Program-made: the position numbers and the translations under genes
The notes under the pieces: model-generated
Database searches by the model: none
The model's input: the letters and a program-made list of their open reading frames with translations, nothing else
Told to the model about the DNA's origin: nothing
Part shown: one piece after another, positions 33,431 to 42,650 of the stretch
How positions within the stretch are numbered: position 1 is the stretch's first letter
How the letters are laid out: the number at the start of each line of letters is the position of its first letter
Assembly (NCBI GenBank): GCA_024233865.1
Contig: JACKPA010000020.1
Location: forward strand, 18,104-82,103
Direction of reading: 5' to 3'
Length of the DNA: 64,000 nucleotides
From: Leptospiraceae bacterium
Lineage (GTDB): Bacteria > Spirochaetota > Leptospiria > Leptospirales > Leptospiraceae

Positions 33431-35425
33431 CTAAAGTCCAACCCGTTTTAAGGCAAAGCCCGTTCGATTGGGTATGTAAACCTTTAGGTGATACCAATTT
33501 TCTCCTGCTTGGTAGGGTCGATACGGAATAGAATCATCTATCCTTTGGTGACCACCATATTTTCCCGAATCACTATTCAAAACGATTTTATATTCACCAG
33601 GCAATGTTTCAAAAGCATAGTCCGGATATGATTGAGTAGGATGAAAATTAAAAATAAAAATAAGTCCTTTCCTTTCAAAAATCAAAACCTGATCAGAAAC
33701 GTGTTCGAAAATCAAATGAGGAAAGTTTTGTTCCAGAATTCCTTCTTGTTTAACGAGGTTTATCATATCTCTATCGAATTCGGAAAGAAATTTATAACGC
33801 AATTCCTTATTATCAACTAAACTCCATTGTCTTCTTGCATGGTGGTAAGACCAATTATTGCCTTGTCTTGGAAAATCTATCCACTCTGGATGACCAAACT
33901 CATTCCCCATAAAATTTAGATAACCACCACCGGCTGTGGAGATAGTAATCATGCGAATCATTCGATGCAAGGCAAGACCTCTATCCACGTTCATATTGTT
34001 ATGAGCAACGTGCATATCCCAGTACATATCTTTGTCTATCAAACGGAAAATGATCGTTTTGTCTCCCACAAGAGCTTGGTCATGCGATTCTGCGTAATTG
34101 ATTGTTTTTTCATCCCATCTATGGCTGGAAAGCTCATGGAACATGTTTCCAACGTGCCAATCATCATCTTTTTTCTCTTTGATTAGCTTTATCCAATAAT
34201 CGGGGACTCCCATTGCCAATCTATAATCAAACCCCATTCCACCGGATTCTATTGAAACGGAAAGTCCAGGCATTCCGCTCATTTCTTCCGCAATGGTTAT
34301 TGCACTTGGGTTGACTTGGTGGATTAGCTTATTGGCAAGAGTCAAGTATGTAATTGCTTCTTCATCTTGTCCGCTATCATAGTATTGGCTATAACTTGTG
34401 AAGTCTCTCGAAAGACCATGATCAAAGTATAGCATACTCGTGACCCCATCAAAACGAAAACCATCAAAACGATATTCATCCATCCAGAATTGGCAATTAG
34501 ATAGTAAAAAATGGATAACTTCATTTTTCCCATAATTAAAGCATCTGGAATCCCATGCAATATGATCACCCTTAGGACCATCATGAAAATATTGGTAAAG
34601 AGTTCCATCAAAGCGACTCAATCCTTCCACTTCATTTTTCACTGCATGAGAATGTACGATATCCATTATCACTGAAATTCCGGCAGTGTGACACTCGTCT
34701 ATCAAGGCTTTCAATTCGTCTGGAGTTCCAAATCGAGAAGATGCCGCAAAATAATTGGATACATGATAACCAAAAGAACCATAATAGGGATGTTCTTGGA
34801 TTGCCATAAACTGAATTGTGTTATAACCTGCTTTGATAACCCTGTGTAAAACGTTTGTTCTAAATTCTTCATAAGTGGCAACCTTACCATTTTCGTCAGC
34901 CATTCCAACGTGGGCTTCATAAATCAAAGGAGGTTCATTTTTTCTTTGAAAAGGAGGATTTTTCCACTGATAAGGCTTATCCGGATACCATACTTGTGCA
35001 TTAAAAACGTATGTTTGAGGATCTTGGACTACTCTTCTCGCATAAGAGGGGATTCTATGACCTTCTCCACCCTTCCAATACAAAAACAAATGATATAACT
35101 GACCATGTTCAATTGCATTTAGCGGAATTTTTATCTCCCAAACCCCATTGTCCAAGCGCTTCAATGCAAACTCATTTCTAACTTGCCACTTTGTAAAATC
35201 CCCAAATAAATAGATTCCTTCTGCATTAGGAGCCCACTCTCGAAATACCCAATGGTCAGCTTTTTTGTGCAAACCGAAATATTCATGACCGGCAGAAAAC
35301 TCTTTTAAGGTTTTACCCTGTGTTAGTTCTTTTTCTTTGTGAATCGCGTTGTCAATCCTTCGATTGATAGCATCTTTGAACGGATTCAACCATGGATCGT
35401 TTTTAATAATTACAGGATCATTCAT
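33431..35425 (-). CDS. glgB: 1,4-alpha-glucan branching enzyme, eukaryotic-type GH13_8
   Basis: A 664-residue glycogen branching enzyme with an N-terminal CBM48-like domain (residues about 40-160), a GH13 barrel and a C-terminal all-beta domain. Catalytic region motifs: VIMDIVHSHAVKNEVEGL, FDGFRFDGVTSMLYFDHG (nucleophile Asp), ITIAEEMSGMP (general acid Glu) and YAESHDQALVGDKT. These match the eukaryotic branching enzymes rather than the standard E. coli GlgB. GH13_8 types also occur in some bacteria. No glycogen synthase is in the window. The gene is alone, 114 bases after lnt. Confidence 0.93.
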   Translation of the reverse strand: MNDPVIIKNDPWLNPFKDAINRRIDNAIHKEKELTQGKTLKEFSAGHEYFGLHKKADHWVFREWAPNAEGIYLFGDFTKWQVRNEFALKRLDNGVWEIKIPLNAIEHGQLYHLFLYWKGGEGHRIPSYARRVVQDPQTYVFNAQVWYPDKPYQWKNPPFQRKNEPPLIYEAHVGMADENGKVATYEEFRTNVLHRVIKAGYNTIQFMAIQEHPYYGSFGYHVSNYFAASSRFGTPDELKALIDECHTAGISVIMDIVHSHAVKNEVEGLSRFDGTLYQYFHDGPKGDHIAWDSRCFNYGKNEVIHFLLSNCQFWMDEYRFDGFRFDGVTSMLYFDHGLSRDFTSYSQYYDSGQDEEAITYLTLANKLIHQVNPSAITIAEEMSGMPGLSVSIESGGMGFDYRLAMGVPDYWIKLIKEKKDDDWHVGNMFHELSSHRWDEKTINYAESHDQALVGDKTIIFRLIDKDMYWDMHVAHNNMNVDRGLALHRMIRMITISTAGGGYLNFMGNEFGHPEWIDFPRQGNNWSYHHARRQWSLVDNKELRYKFLSEFDRDMINLVKQEGILEQNFPHLIFEHVSDQVLIFERKGLIFIFNFHPTQSYPDYAFETLPGEYKIVLNSDSGKYGGHQRIDDSIPYRPYQAGENWYHLKVYIPNRTGFALKRVGL

Positions 35426-35539
35426 TTCTATTGTATTGTTCCAAATTGATTTTTAAGTATAGGATTTAGAAGTAGTTTTAAGATACAACACAATTAATAA
35501 AAATGTTTTTAAAATGAAAATATAGTTTAAAAGAACTTG

Positions 35540-37324
35540 TTATTTATATTTACCATAGTCGTTGCCATTATTATCTGATTGTCGGGGTAGTTTAATTCTT
35601 AGCTCCGAAATAATAAAAACAAACAATATAACCATCAAACAATAAAGAGGAATTTTTCCATACAATGCATAGGGAGTTACCTCGCTACTTTTTGGGATTT
35701 CTTGTAATAATACTTCTTTGCTTTCCAAACCTTTGGATGTTTGAAGGTATTCCCCCTTGGGTGAAATAAAAGATGAAAAACCTGAAAGGGTTGAACGCAC
35801 TACATACCGTCCGGTTTCAATAGCTCGAAATTTAACAGCTCCCGAATGTTGGTAATTTTCGAGGTAATTTCCGAACCATGAATCATTAGCCAAATTTACA
35901 ATAAAATCAGGCTTTTCCGGTAATTGTAAGAAATTTCTCACTAAATCAGGATGCATGGCTTCATAACAAATTAAAGGAAGGAAATAGCCCTTTTTCAACC
36001 GATCTACTTTGGGCCAATTCGCAAATAACGCGTCTAAATTGTTTATCTGGCTTAAGTCTTCTTGTTTGAAAGGTTGTAATATGGCTTTATTTTCTCTTGG
36101 AATGTATGAATACTCCAAAAGCTTTGAAGTTTCACTTTGTTTATAATAACCCGTTTCCGGAAAAATTTTCCTTAGAATAGGAAATTGTTTTTCAAAAGGA
36201 AGAAATTCGCCAATAGGAAGGAGCAATTGTTTTTGATAAGTATCAGCTCGTTTTCCGTCCAAGCCAAAAACAGAAGCCAAGTTAAACAACTTTCCGGACT
36301 TGCGATCCATTTCATTATAAATGATTGTTTGGCGACCGTACTTGGACAAAAATCCAAGTATGGAATGAAAGGTTACGGAATAAATGGAATGATCAATATT
36401 TTCTTGACTATCATCAATCCCGTGAAAGGGAATCGCCGATTCTGGCAATACCAACATATCCAATTTACCATGAGACTCATAAATTGCTTTGAGGCTTAGT
36501 TCAAAAACTGTAGTTAAAGCAGCTCTGGCATATTCAAAATCTTCCTTTTTATTGGCAACAGCCCTACCTGTATTGGGCTGAATAATGGCTATGGTAACGG
36601 TTCCTGAAGTATTTTGTGTGTTCCAATAAAGTTTATAAAACCCAAAAAGATACACCAAAACAAGAATCATGAAAGCAACCGAAGTATGAACATGAACTCT
36701 ATGTTTAAAGTTAATTAAAACTTTTTTTAGTATCTTCGGTATGTAGTTGAAAGTTGCTTTGAATCCTTTTTGCTTTTTATAGTGGAAAAAAAATTTTCCA
36801 ACAACTAAAACCAAATATCCCTTCAAAAATAGTAAAAAACTTAAAACATACACACTAAAAAAAGAGGCAATTTGGATTTCCAGAGTATTTCCTACGGACA
36901 AGTTCCCATAAAACCAAGGAAAAAGTTGATACGTCCAAATATCCGTAGCCATCGCTACAATTGCATAAACCCAAATGACAGACACTTTGCTAAATTTGAG
37001 AATTAGATTGGAAAAAAAGAATAAAAACAAAACCTTAAGGTTGGCAATTACAGAATAAGTGATAAAAAACAGGCTGGCGGTTAGCAAATTTGCATTGGAA
37101 ATGTTTCGTACTCCCTTAAAAACCCAGGGAAAAGCAAATAGAGTAATGGAAAAGGATAAGGCTATATAAATTAGAATAGAATAGAAAATGTTATATTTTT
37201 TCGTTTTTCTGGAAAGTAAAATCAAGCCAATAGGAGTTAACAAAGAAAAAATGCTATTTGCAAAAGGTTCAAGTCCTAATAGTACCCCTAAGCCGGTTAT
37301 TAAAATCAAAACAATTTCGATCAT
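35540..37324 (-). CDS. lnt: apolipoprotein N-acyltransferase (Lnt)
   Basis: A 594-residue membrane enzyme that adds the third acyl chain to lipoproteins. The first 230 residues hold about seven helices; the rest is a carbon-nitrogen hydrolase domain: catalytic Glu in LPESAIPF, Lys in YQKQLLLPIGEFLPFE and Cys in PLICYEAMHPD, then NLANDSWFG. ATG 37324 is chosen since AGGA lies just before it; the longer frame to 37363 has no ribosome site. Many lipoproteins in the window would be its substrates. Length exceeds that of many Lnt proteins (about 510) by a longer middle loop (350-430). Confidence 0.92.
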   Translation of the reverse strand: MIEIVLILITGLGVLLGLEPFANSIFSLLTPIGLILLSRKTKKYNIFYSILIYIALSFSITLFAFPWVFKGVRNISNANLLTASLFFITYSVIANLKVLFLFFFSNLILKFSKVSVIWVYAIVAMATDIWTYQLFPWFYGNLSVGNTLEIQIASFFSVYVLSFLLFLKGYLVLVVGKFFFHYKKQKGFKATFNYIPKILKKVLINFKHRVHVHTSVAFMILVLVYLFGFYKLYWNTQNTSGTVTIAIIQPNTGRAVANKKEDFEYARAALTTVFELSLKAIYESHGKLDMLVLPESAIPFHGIDDSQENIDHSIYSVTFHSILGFLSKYGRQTIIYNEMDRKSGKLFNLASVFGLDGKRADTYQKQLLLPIGEFLPFEKQFPILRKIFPETGYYKQSETSKLLEYSYIPRENKAILQPFKQEDLSQINNLDALFANWPKVDRLKKGYFLPLICYEAMHPDLVRNFLQLPEKPDFIVNLANDSWFGNYLENYQHSGAVKFRAIETGRYVVRSTLSGFSSFISPKGEYLQTSKGLESKEVLLQEIPKSSEVTPYALYGKIPLYCLMVILFVFIISELRIKLPRQSDNNGNDYGKYK

Positions 37325-37357
37325 GAAAATCCTAAAAAAGCAACTTGTTGAGAAAAA

Positions 37358-37384
37358 TACCACAGCCGTCTTGGCTGTGATTAG
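37358..37384 (+). repeat. partial copy of repeat R1
   Basis: TACCACAGCCGTCTTGGCTG contains the CACAGCC/GGCTGTG palindrome seen in the full R1 copies at 38462, 48631 and 61612, without the second half. Confidence 0.6.
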
Positions 37385-37415
37385 TATTTAGACGAATTTC
37401 TATATTTTCATTAGG

Positions 37416-38345
37416 TTATTGATTATTCTTTGCATTGGTGGCCATTTTCATATAGTATGCTTTTACGTCATACCAAGATTGACCACCCCACTCAAAATTA
37501 GTAGCTTGCAAGTGATCCACTCCTGTTGTGTACCAGTTAGTATCCGGTCCACCTTTCCATGTTCCCCATTGTTGAGACGTATGAGGAACTACCCCGTCGT
37601 TCGCACCACCTTGTCCGTAAAATAATCCTCCAGCCCAAGTAATAGGATATAGAATTCCCATTAAAGGATGTTGGATTAAATCAGCAATGGTAATGTACGA
37701 ACCATAAGAGTAGTATTTAACTCCACTTACATTCGGGGTATTTTGGTTAAAAGTTGCCAGAGTTGGAATTGCAAGAGACTTTGCCATAGCAATTACATCT
37801 TGTTCTCCACCACTGTATATGAGCTGACCAAGTACATTTACAAGAGCACCAACAAATGGCTCTAACCAATTTGGAATTACTGCCAAACCAATGTCTGCAA
37901 CCGGACTTCCTTTATGAACAGCGTTCAAAGAAGTGTATACCGCCACTTTGTTTGCCATTCCCAAATGGGTTATCATATATCTACCATCTAGCCCACCTTG
38001 AGAGTGTCCAATATAGTTGATTTTAGAATATCCATTTGCTGCCATCCAAGTTAGAATCTGACTTTTTTGCTCTTGTGCTCTGTATTCCAAGCCTTGCATA
38101 GCCGTTTTTCCGGGTGTCAGAACGTCAACTCCTTGTGAACGAAGATAATCGTCCATTCCACCCCAGTATTTTACCAAGCCATTTAACATTCCCTGAGTGT
38201 CATCAAACCCAAGAATTCCATGACCGAGTACAATCGGATATGAGCCAGCTAAAGGTTTGCTTGCTTCACCACCTCCGGACGCAAAAACGCCGGTAGAGAA
38301 AATGAGTGTAAATGCCAAAAAATAAGAGATTACTTTGAATTTCAT
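37416..38345 (-). CDS. secreted triacylglycerol lipase (Pseudomonas-type alpha/beta hydrolase)
   Basis: A 309-residue lipase. The signal peptide runs to about residue 23 (ends VFASGG). YPIVLGHGILGFDD is the oxyanion-hole region, GHSQGGLDGRY the nucleophile elbow, GANDGVVPHTSQQWG the acid, and TTGVDHLQATNF the histidine. Size and motifs match the Pseudomonas/Burkholderia family I lipases, which need a foldase (Lif); none is seen nearby. It is exported and probably acts on lipids outside. It is followed by lnt 91 bases later, with a partial R1 palindrome between. Confidence 0.9.
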   Translation of the reverse strand: MKFKVISYFLAFTLIFSTGVFASGGGEASKPLAGSYPIVLGHGILGFDDTQGMLNGLVKYWGGMDDYLRSQGVDVLTPGKTAMQGLEYRAQEQKSQILTWMAANGYSKINYIGHSQGGLDGRYMITHLGMANKVAVYTSLNAVHKGSPVADIGLAVIPNWLEPFVGALVNVLGQLIYSGGEQDVIAMAKSLAIPTLATFNQNTPNVSGVKYYSYGSYITIADLIQHPLMGILYPITWAGGLFYGQGGANDGVVPHTSQQWGTWKGGPDTNWYTTGVDHLQATNFEWGGQSWYDVKAYYMKMATNAKNNQ

Positions 38346-38559
38346 AATTATGTACCTTCCTAACCCAATTCAGACGTTTCATTTTTAAAAATTCAAGCAA
38401 AAAAAAATTGTTTCTGAACATTTTTTATATGAATATTTTTGGATCTTAGTAGTGAGCTGTCAAGTACCGTAGCCATAGTTCGACTAAGCTCACTACAAGT
38501 CTTGGCTGAGATATTACAGGCTGGATTATAATACTTTACAATTTCTTTTGCTTGACTAC
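38346..38559. other. intergenic region carrying repeat R1
   Basis: 214 bases between a FecR protein and the lipase, both on the minus strand. Holds most of R1 copy A (38462-38561) and nothing else supported. Confidence 0.7.
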
Positions 38560-38561
38560 TT
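38462..38561 (+). repeat. dispersed repeat R1, copy A
   Basis: Contains AGTACCGTAGCCAT, a 23-base insertion, TTGGCTGAGATATTACAGG and ATACTTTACAATTTCTTTTG with CTTGACTACTT. Its right half equals copy C; the insert is unique to this copy. Confidence 0.75.
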
Positions 38562-39225
38562 AATAACAGTAATTCTCACATTCACAGTAAGGTTCATCCC
38601 AATCATTGTTATCTTGGTTTTGTATACCCTTAGGTATTTCCTTCCCTCTCAGCTTTGTTTCGATATAATTTTTTATTTTTGAGTCTAATTTTGTAACTTC
38701 ACCTTCTTCAAAGATATATTGTTCTCCTGCACTTACTTGAGTCTTGGAAAAAGAAAACGCTTCTTTTAGCTCCAATTCACCCTTAACAACATAAACTCCG
38801 TTTTTTAGCTTACTTCCTTGGTAAGAAATTAAAAATTCGGTTCCCTTTACTTGAACGGAAGTATGACCAAGTTGTATTTTAAAAGGTATGTTTCCATTGT
38901 AATAGACTTCTCCATACTCCAACTCACCCATGTTTTGCAGTCCGATAACATAACTTGAACTATCTAGTACGCTAATGTTGACACCTTTGTTGGTAACAAG
39001 GTCAACCTTACCGCTTTCTACGGAGATTGTGTCTTTGAATACCAATTCTTGGGATGTGCTTGTGTTAGTTGTCTCTCCGCCAATTCCAAACAAACTGCTA
39101 AACAAACCTCCATAACTGGTAAGTGTGGATTTTCCACTAATGGATTTAATGGTAGCCTGTACAACTGATTGTGAATATACGTTTATCGAGAAAATGCAAC
39201 TCAATACGAATATTATTTTCCACAT
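38560..39225 (-). CDS. exported FecR-domain protein
   Basis: A 221-residue protein with a signal peptide (cleavage about VYS-QS, residues 17-19) and a FecR-like middle: ISVESGKVDLVTNKGVNISV, IPFKIQLGHTSVQVKGTEF and GVYVVKGELELKEAFSF. FecR domains are usually extracytoplasmic sensors or binding modules. The C-terminus is acidic and Cys-rich (DEPYCECENYCY), which could bind metal or form disulfides. It lies downstream of the two REC-HDOD genes by 33 bases and could be co-transcribed. Function unknown. Confidence 0.75.
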   Translation of the reverse strand: MWKIIFVLSCIFSINVYSQSVVQATIKSISGKSTLTSYGGLFSSLFGIGGETTNTSTSQELVFKDTISVESGKVDLVTNKGVNISVLDSSSYVIGLQNMGELEYGEVYYNGNIPFKIQLGHTSVQVKGTEFLISYQGSKLKNGVYVVKGELELKEAFSFSKTQVSAGEQYIFEEGEVTKLDSKIKNYIETKLRGKEIPKGIQNQDNNDWDEPYCECENYCY

Positions 39226-39258
39226 AATTTGTCCTTATAATTTGATTGCATGGCGTTG

Positions 39259-40557
39259 TTATCCCAAAGCTAGACTGTAAAGTGGGTGATCTTGGATTAT
39301 CTCGTAATAAGCAGCTCCGAACATATCTTTTATATCTTTGGATTTACCATATCTTTCTAAAATCTTAGTTTCCATTTCTGTTTCTGTTTGTAATAGGGTA
39401 ACGTTCATCATTTTTAAAGATAGTATTTCAGCCAACCTTGTGATTCTATCTACATCTGAAACTACTGCCAAATCTTCCAATGAAAAGTTTTGGTTGTTAA
39501 TTACATCTAAAAATATGTCAGGCATTTTCCAATATTTAAAAACTTTTTCACCCATTTGGATGGAGTTGATGGTAAACTTCGCTTCTTCAATGTCGTACAA
39601 GTTTTTAACTCCAAATTCGTAGATTTTCAGAACTTCCGCATACTGTTTTACGCAGTTAATAGCCAATATGGTCATTCCGATTTTTCTAAGTAAAGCAGAC
39701 AAAAAAACGGTTTCTCCGATTTTTTTCATTCCCAAAGGACTAGATAAATCAAAAGCAACCAAAGCAGTTAGAATTGGTAATTCTTGGAGAAATTTTACAT
39801 ACAGTTCGGACTGCAAAGAACTATTGAATTTCTTTTTGGAAAACAAAAACACGAGATTTTTGATTGTCTTAATCCCAAGTAGAGTAATTGCATCTTTTAA
39901 CGTATGGATTTTACCCGACCTGCCATAAAAAGACGAATTGGCAAGCCGAATGATTCCCGCACTAATGGATTTGTCTGATGCTACTATATTTTCCAATTCA
40001 TTGATTCCAAGCTCAGGGTCCTCGGTATCAAAAGTCAAAACATTATACACAACATTGGATAAAGGTGGAATTTTAACATCGTTTAGTTTGATATAATTCT
40101 TTTTGTTTACAACGATTTCTTTGTTATAAATCAATTCATTCCGACCAAATATTTTAGCCAGTTTATCAATAATTTTATCATTGTTCAAAGGTTTTAAAAT
40201 AAAAGCATCTATTTTTAGGGGTAACAACCCTTTTATCAATTCTCTACCGGAATTGCTTGTTAGGATGACTATTTTTATTTTTGGATAGAGGTCCCTAATC
40301 TCATGGATAACCTCCAAGTATTCCATATCCAAATTGTCACAATCCATCATGATCAAGTCCGGTTTAAACAGCATGTCAATCATGGTTGGTAAAATTTCCT
40401 GGTAGCTATCTAGCTCGGAAAAAATATTAAACTTTTTTCTTAAAAGTATTCTTCTTATGTGCTCTCTATCGACCTTAGACTTATCAACAAGCATAACTTT
40501 GTATCTAATAAATCTGCTAATGTCAATGCCTAACTCTATAGGTTGATCTGGTTCCAT
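39259..40557 (-). CDS. REC-HDOD signalling protein
   Basis: A 432-residue protein with an N-terminal receiver (residues about 15-135, phospho-Asp region LIMMDCDNLD) and a C-terminal HDOD domain (about 160-380): IKIPPLSNVVYNVLT, then SISAGIIRLANSSFYGRSGK and ITLLGIKTIKNLVF. HDOD domains are HD-like but usually lack phosphodiesterase residues. ATG 40557 is chosen because MEPDQPIELGIDIS aligns with the start of the paralogue (MEVEKHVELGVNIS); the upstream TTG overlaps the previous gene. Tandem paralogue of the next entry, 4 bases downstream of it. Probably receives a phosphate from an unlinked kinase. Confidence 0.88.
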   Translation of the reverse strand: MEPDQPIELGIDISRFIRYKVMLVDKSKVDREHIRRILLRKKFNIFSELDSYQEILPTMIDMLFKPDLIMMDCDNLDMEYLEVIHEIRDLYPKIKIVILTSNSGRELIKGLLPLKIDAFILKPLNNDKIIDKLAKIFGRNELIYNKEIVVNKKNYIKLNDVKIPPLSNVVYNVLTFDTEDPELGINELENIVASDKSISAGIIRLANSSFYGRSGKIHTLKDAITLLGIKTIKNLVFLFSKKKFNSSLQSELYVKFLQELPILTALVAFDLSSPLGMKKIGETVFLSALLRKIGMTILAINCVKQYAEVLKIYEFGVKNLYDIEEAKFTINSIQMGEKVFKYWKMPDIFLDVINNQNFSLEDLAVVSDVDRITRLAEILSLKMMNVTLLQTETEMETKILERYGKSKDIKDMFGAAYYEIIQDHPLYSLALG

Positions 40558-40561
40558 GTTT

Positions 40562-41860
40562 TTAACCCAATGCAAAGCTATAGATCGGATGATCTTTTAT
40601 AATTTCATAATAATTTCCAGAAAACATTTCATCAATGTATTTGGATACTTTATATTTTTCAATTAGCCTAGTTCCAATTTCTTGTTCTAAAACCGTTATT
40701 TTTACTCCCAAAACTTTTAAAGTCAAAATTTCCGCAAGTCTGGTAATTCGATCCGCTTCTGTAACGCTATCCATTTCATCGATTGAAAAATTTTGATTTT
40801 CGATTATATTCAAAAACATCTCCGGCATATTCCAGAACTTAAAAACTTTTAAGCCCATTTGAATGGAATTAACGGCAAATTTTTCATCCTCTATTTCGTA
40901 CAAACTTTTTACTCCAAATTCAAAAATTTTCAATGCCTCTTGGTAATTTTTATCACAGTTCAAAGCTAATATTGTCATTCCGATTTTCCGAAGAAGAGCT
41001 GATAAAAATACTTGCTCAGCTAACCTTTTCATCCCAGCTTGAACGGCAATGTCAAAAGACACGAGAGAAGTAATTACGGGAAGTTCTTGGATAAATTTTA
41101 CAAATACCTTATCTTTTAGAGTGTTGCTTAGCTTTTTTCGAGATAAAAGAAAAACGAGATTTTTAACCGTCTTAATTCCAAGAAGGGTCATGGCATCGTG
41201 AATTGTATGAATCTTGCCCGACCTGCCATAAAAAGACGAATTGGCAAGCCGAATGATACCGGTAGTTATTGCTTTGTCCAATACTACGATTTTTTCTAAG
41301 TCTGCAATACCTACTTCTGGATTATCCGTATCAAAAGCCATCACTCTTAAGGTGACACTCGACATAGGAGGTATTTTTATATCATTTAGATTTACATACG
41401 TTTTTTTGTTTATAATAATTTCTTTATTATAAACAAACTCATTTCTTCCTAAAATTTTAGCTAACTTATCTACAATTTTATCATTATTAAATGGTTTTAA
41501 TATAAAGGAATTTATCCTTAAAGAAATCAACTCTTTTATAGTATCTTTATCCATATTATTAGTCGTAATTATAATTTTGATCTTTGGATGTGCTTCTCGT
41601 ATATCTTTAATTACTTGCACACCTTCTTTGTAAGATTCACCAAAATCTACCATAAGCAAATCCGGTTTTTCATACAAATTATTTAGTAGCATTAAAAGTT
41701 GTTCATGCCCACGCTCTTCTCCGAGTATTTGAAACTGCCTTCTGAGTAAAATTCTTTTTAAATTAGCCCTATCCGCTTTTGAACTATCTACAATTAATAC
41801 TTTATAACGAACAAAATTAGAAATATTAACCCCTAGTTCTACATGTTTTTCGACTTCCAT
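40562..41860 (-). CDS. REC-HDOD signalling protein, tandem paralogue
   Basis: A 432-residue protein with receiver (about 15-135; Asp region LLMVDFGESYK) and HDOD (about 160-380; IKIPPMSSVTLRVMA, ITTGIIRLANSSFYGRSGK). It is transcribed first and followed by its paralogue with a 4-base gap. The two have the same length and end in YSFALG/YSLALG, so they arose by tandem duplication. The receiver of this copy has Phe-Gly-Glu after the Asp where the other has Cys-Asp-Asn, so inputs may differ. No kinase is nearby. Confidence 0.88.
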   Translation of the reverse strand: MEVEKHVELGVNISNFVRYKVLIVDSSKADRANLKRILLRRQFQILGEERGHEQLLMLLNNLYEKPDLLMVDFGESYKEGVQVIKDIREAHPKIKIIITTNNMDKDTIKELISLRINSFILKPFNNDKIVDKLAKILGRNEFVYNKEIIINKKTYVNLNDIKIPPMSSVTLRVMAFDTDNPEVGIADLEKIVVLDKAITTGIIRLANSSFYGRSGKIHTIHDAMTLLGIKTVKNLVFLLSRKKLSNTLKDKVFVKFIQELPVITSLVSFDIAVQAGMKRLAEQVFLSALLRKIGMTILALNCDKNYQEALKIFEFGVKSLYEIEDEKFAVNSIQMGLKVFKFWNMPEMFLNIIENQNFSIDEMDSVTEADRITRLAEILTLKVLGVKITVLEQEIGTRLIEKYKVSKYIDEMFSGNYYEIIKDHPIYSFALG

Positions 41861-42179
41861 CAGAACATCCCTAAAGCTTCCTTTCCAATTATAGATTTGG
41901 ATTCTATACTTATTTTACAAAACGAAAAGTCAATATATTATTAGGAATCTTTAAAAAGTTCATTAAGGTTCGCTGTCTTCGACCCAGCGGTACTTATCCC
42001 TAACTTGGAATGTCTAAATCTGATTCTGTCTCTAAATAATATAAAGGAAAGTGGATTTTTTTGTATAAATGTGTTTTTTTATGTTTGTCTAAGTATGTTA
42101 ATACTAAAAATCATTTTAATTTTGATATTAAATACTTGTTTAAATTTGAACTATAATATACTTATCTGATAGGTACGCT
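41861..42179. other. 319-base AT-rich region without a gene
   Basis: No ORF or repeat is supported. A TATAAT lies at 42152-42157 upstream of the broken ORF at 42180, without a good -35 at standard spacing. Confidence 0.6.
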
Positions 42180-42347
42180 ATGGAAAAACAAATTTTGCAA
42201 AATTATAACCCATCTCCTTTTCAAGTAAGAGAAGAATTTCAAAAACTAATTTTAAAAGAATTATATAGCCCTGGAAGTGATGAATATGAGGAATTAGGGT
42301 GTTTGCCTGTATCGCCTTTTGGTAATTCTAGTGCTCTCGGTAAGTGA
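42180..42347 (+). pseudogene. N-terminal stub, possibly of a helicase-related protein
   Basis: An ATG opens 55 codons (MEKQILQNYNPSPFQVREEF, then LILKELYSPGSDEYEELG) and stops at 42347. The opening resembles N-termini of large helicase-related defence proteins such as DrmA of DISARM, which share a 'reELxxPgsxxyEE' style start, but the match is short and I could not test it. A second frame (42378-42446, MKKHRSADAHYYKHWGDGFI) follows and is also unassigned. Probably a decayed gene cut by the repeat and IS that follow. Confidence 0.3.
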
Positions 42348-42502
42348 TAAAAATTTAAAAATACAATTAGAAGGTGACATGAAAAAGCATAGGTCTGCGG
42401 ATGCACATTATTATAAACATTGGGGAGATGGATTTATTAGGAAGTAGAGGCGGATTTTGGAAAAAGCCTTTGGATTCAATTTTTGTTGGGGGTGGTGGGC
42501 AT

Positions 42503-42650
42503 ATCCTTACCCATATCTTTTTGTTATTCACCACAGATTTACACAGATGGACACCGATTTTTTAATTCCTATTTGATTTTTTTGATTAATAAAAAATTGA
42601 ATAGTTTATATAGTGAATCTCGCACTTATCCCTTACGGATTTTTATAAAA
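42503..42650 (+). repeat. 148-base dispersed repeat R3, copy 2
   Basis: One base differs from 26289-26436 (reverse strand). Its right end abuts the insertion sequence at 42651 exactly. Contains ACCACAGATTTACACAGATG. Confidence 0.85.

Noticed and set aside
33065..33451. Plus-strand 128-codon open frame
   Set aside because: Its first half is the antisense of the IS66 transposase and it runs into the end of glgB; no ribosome site.
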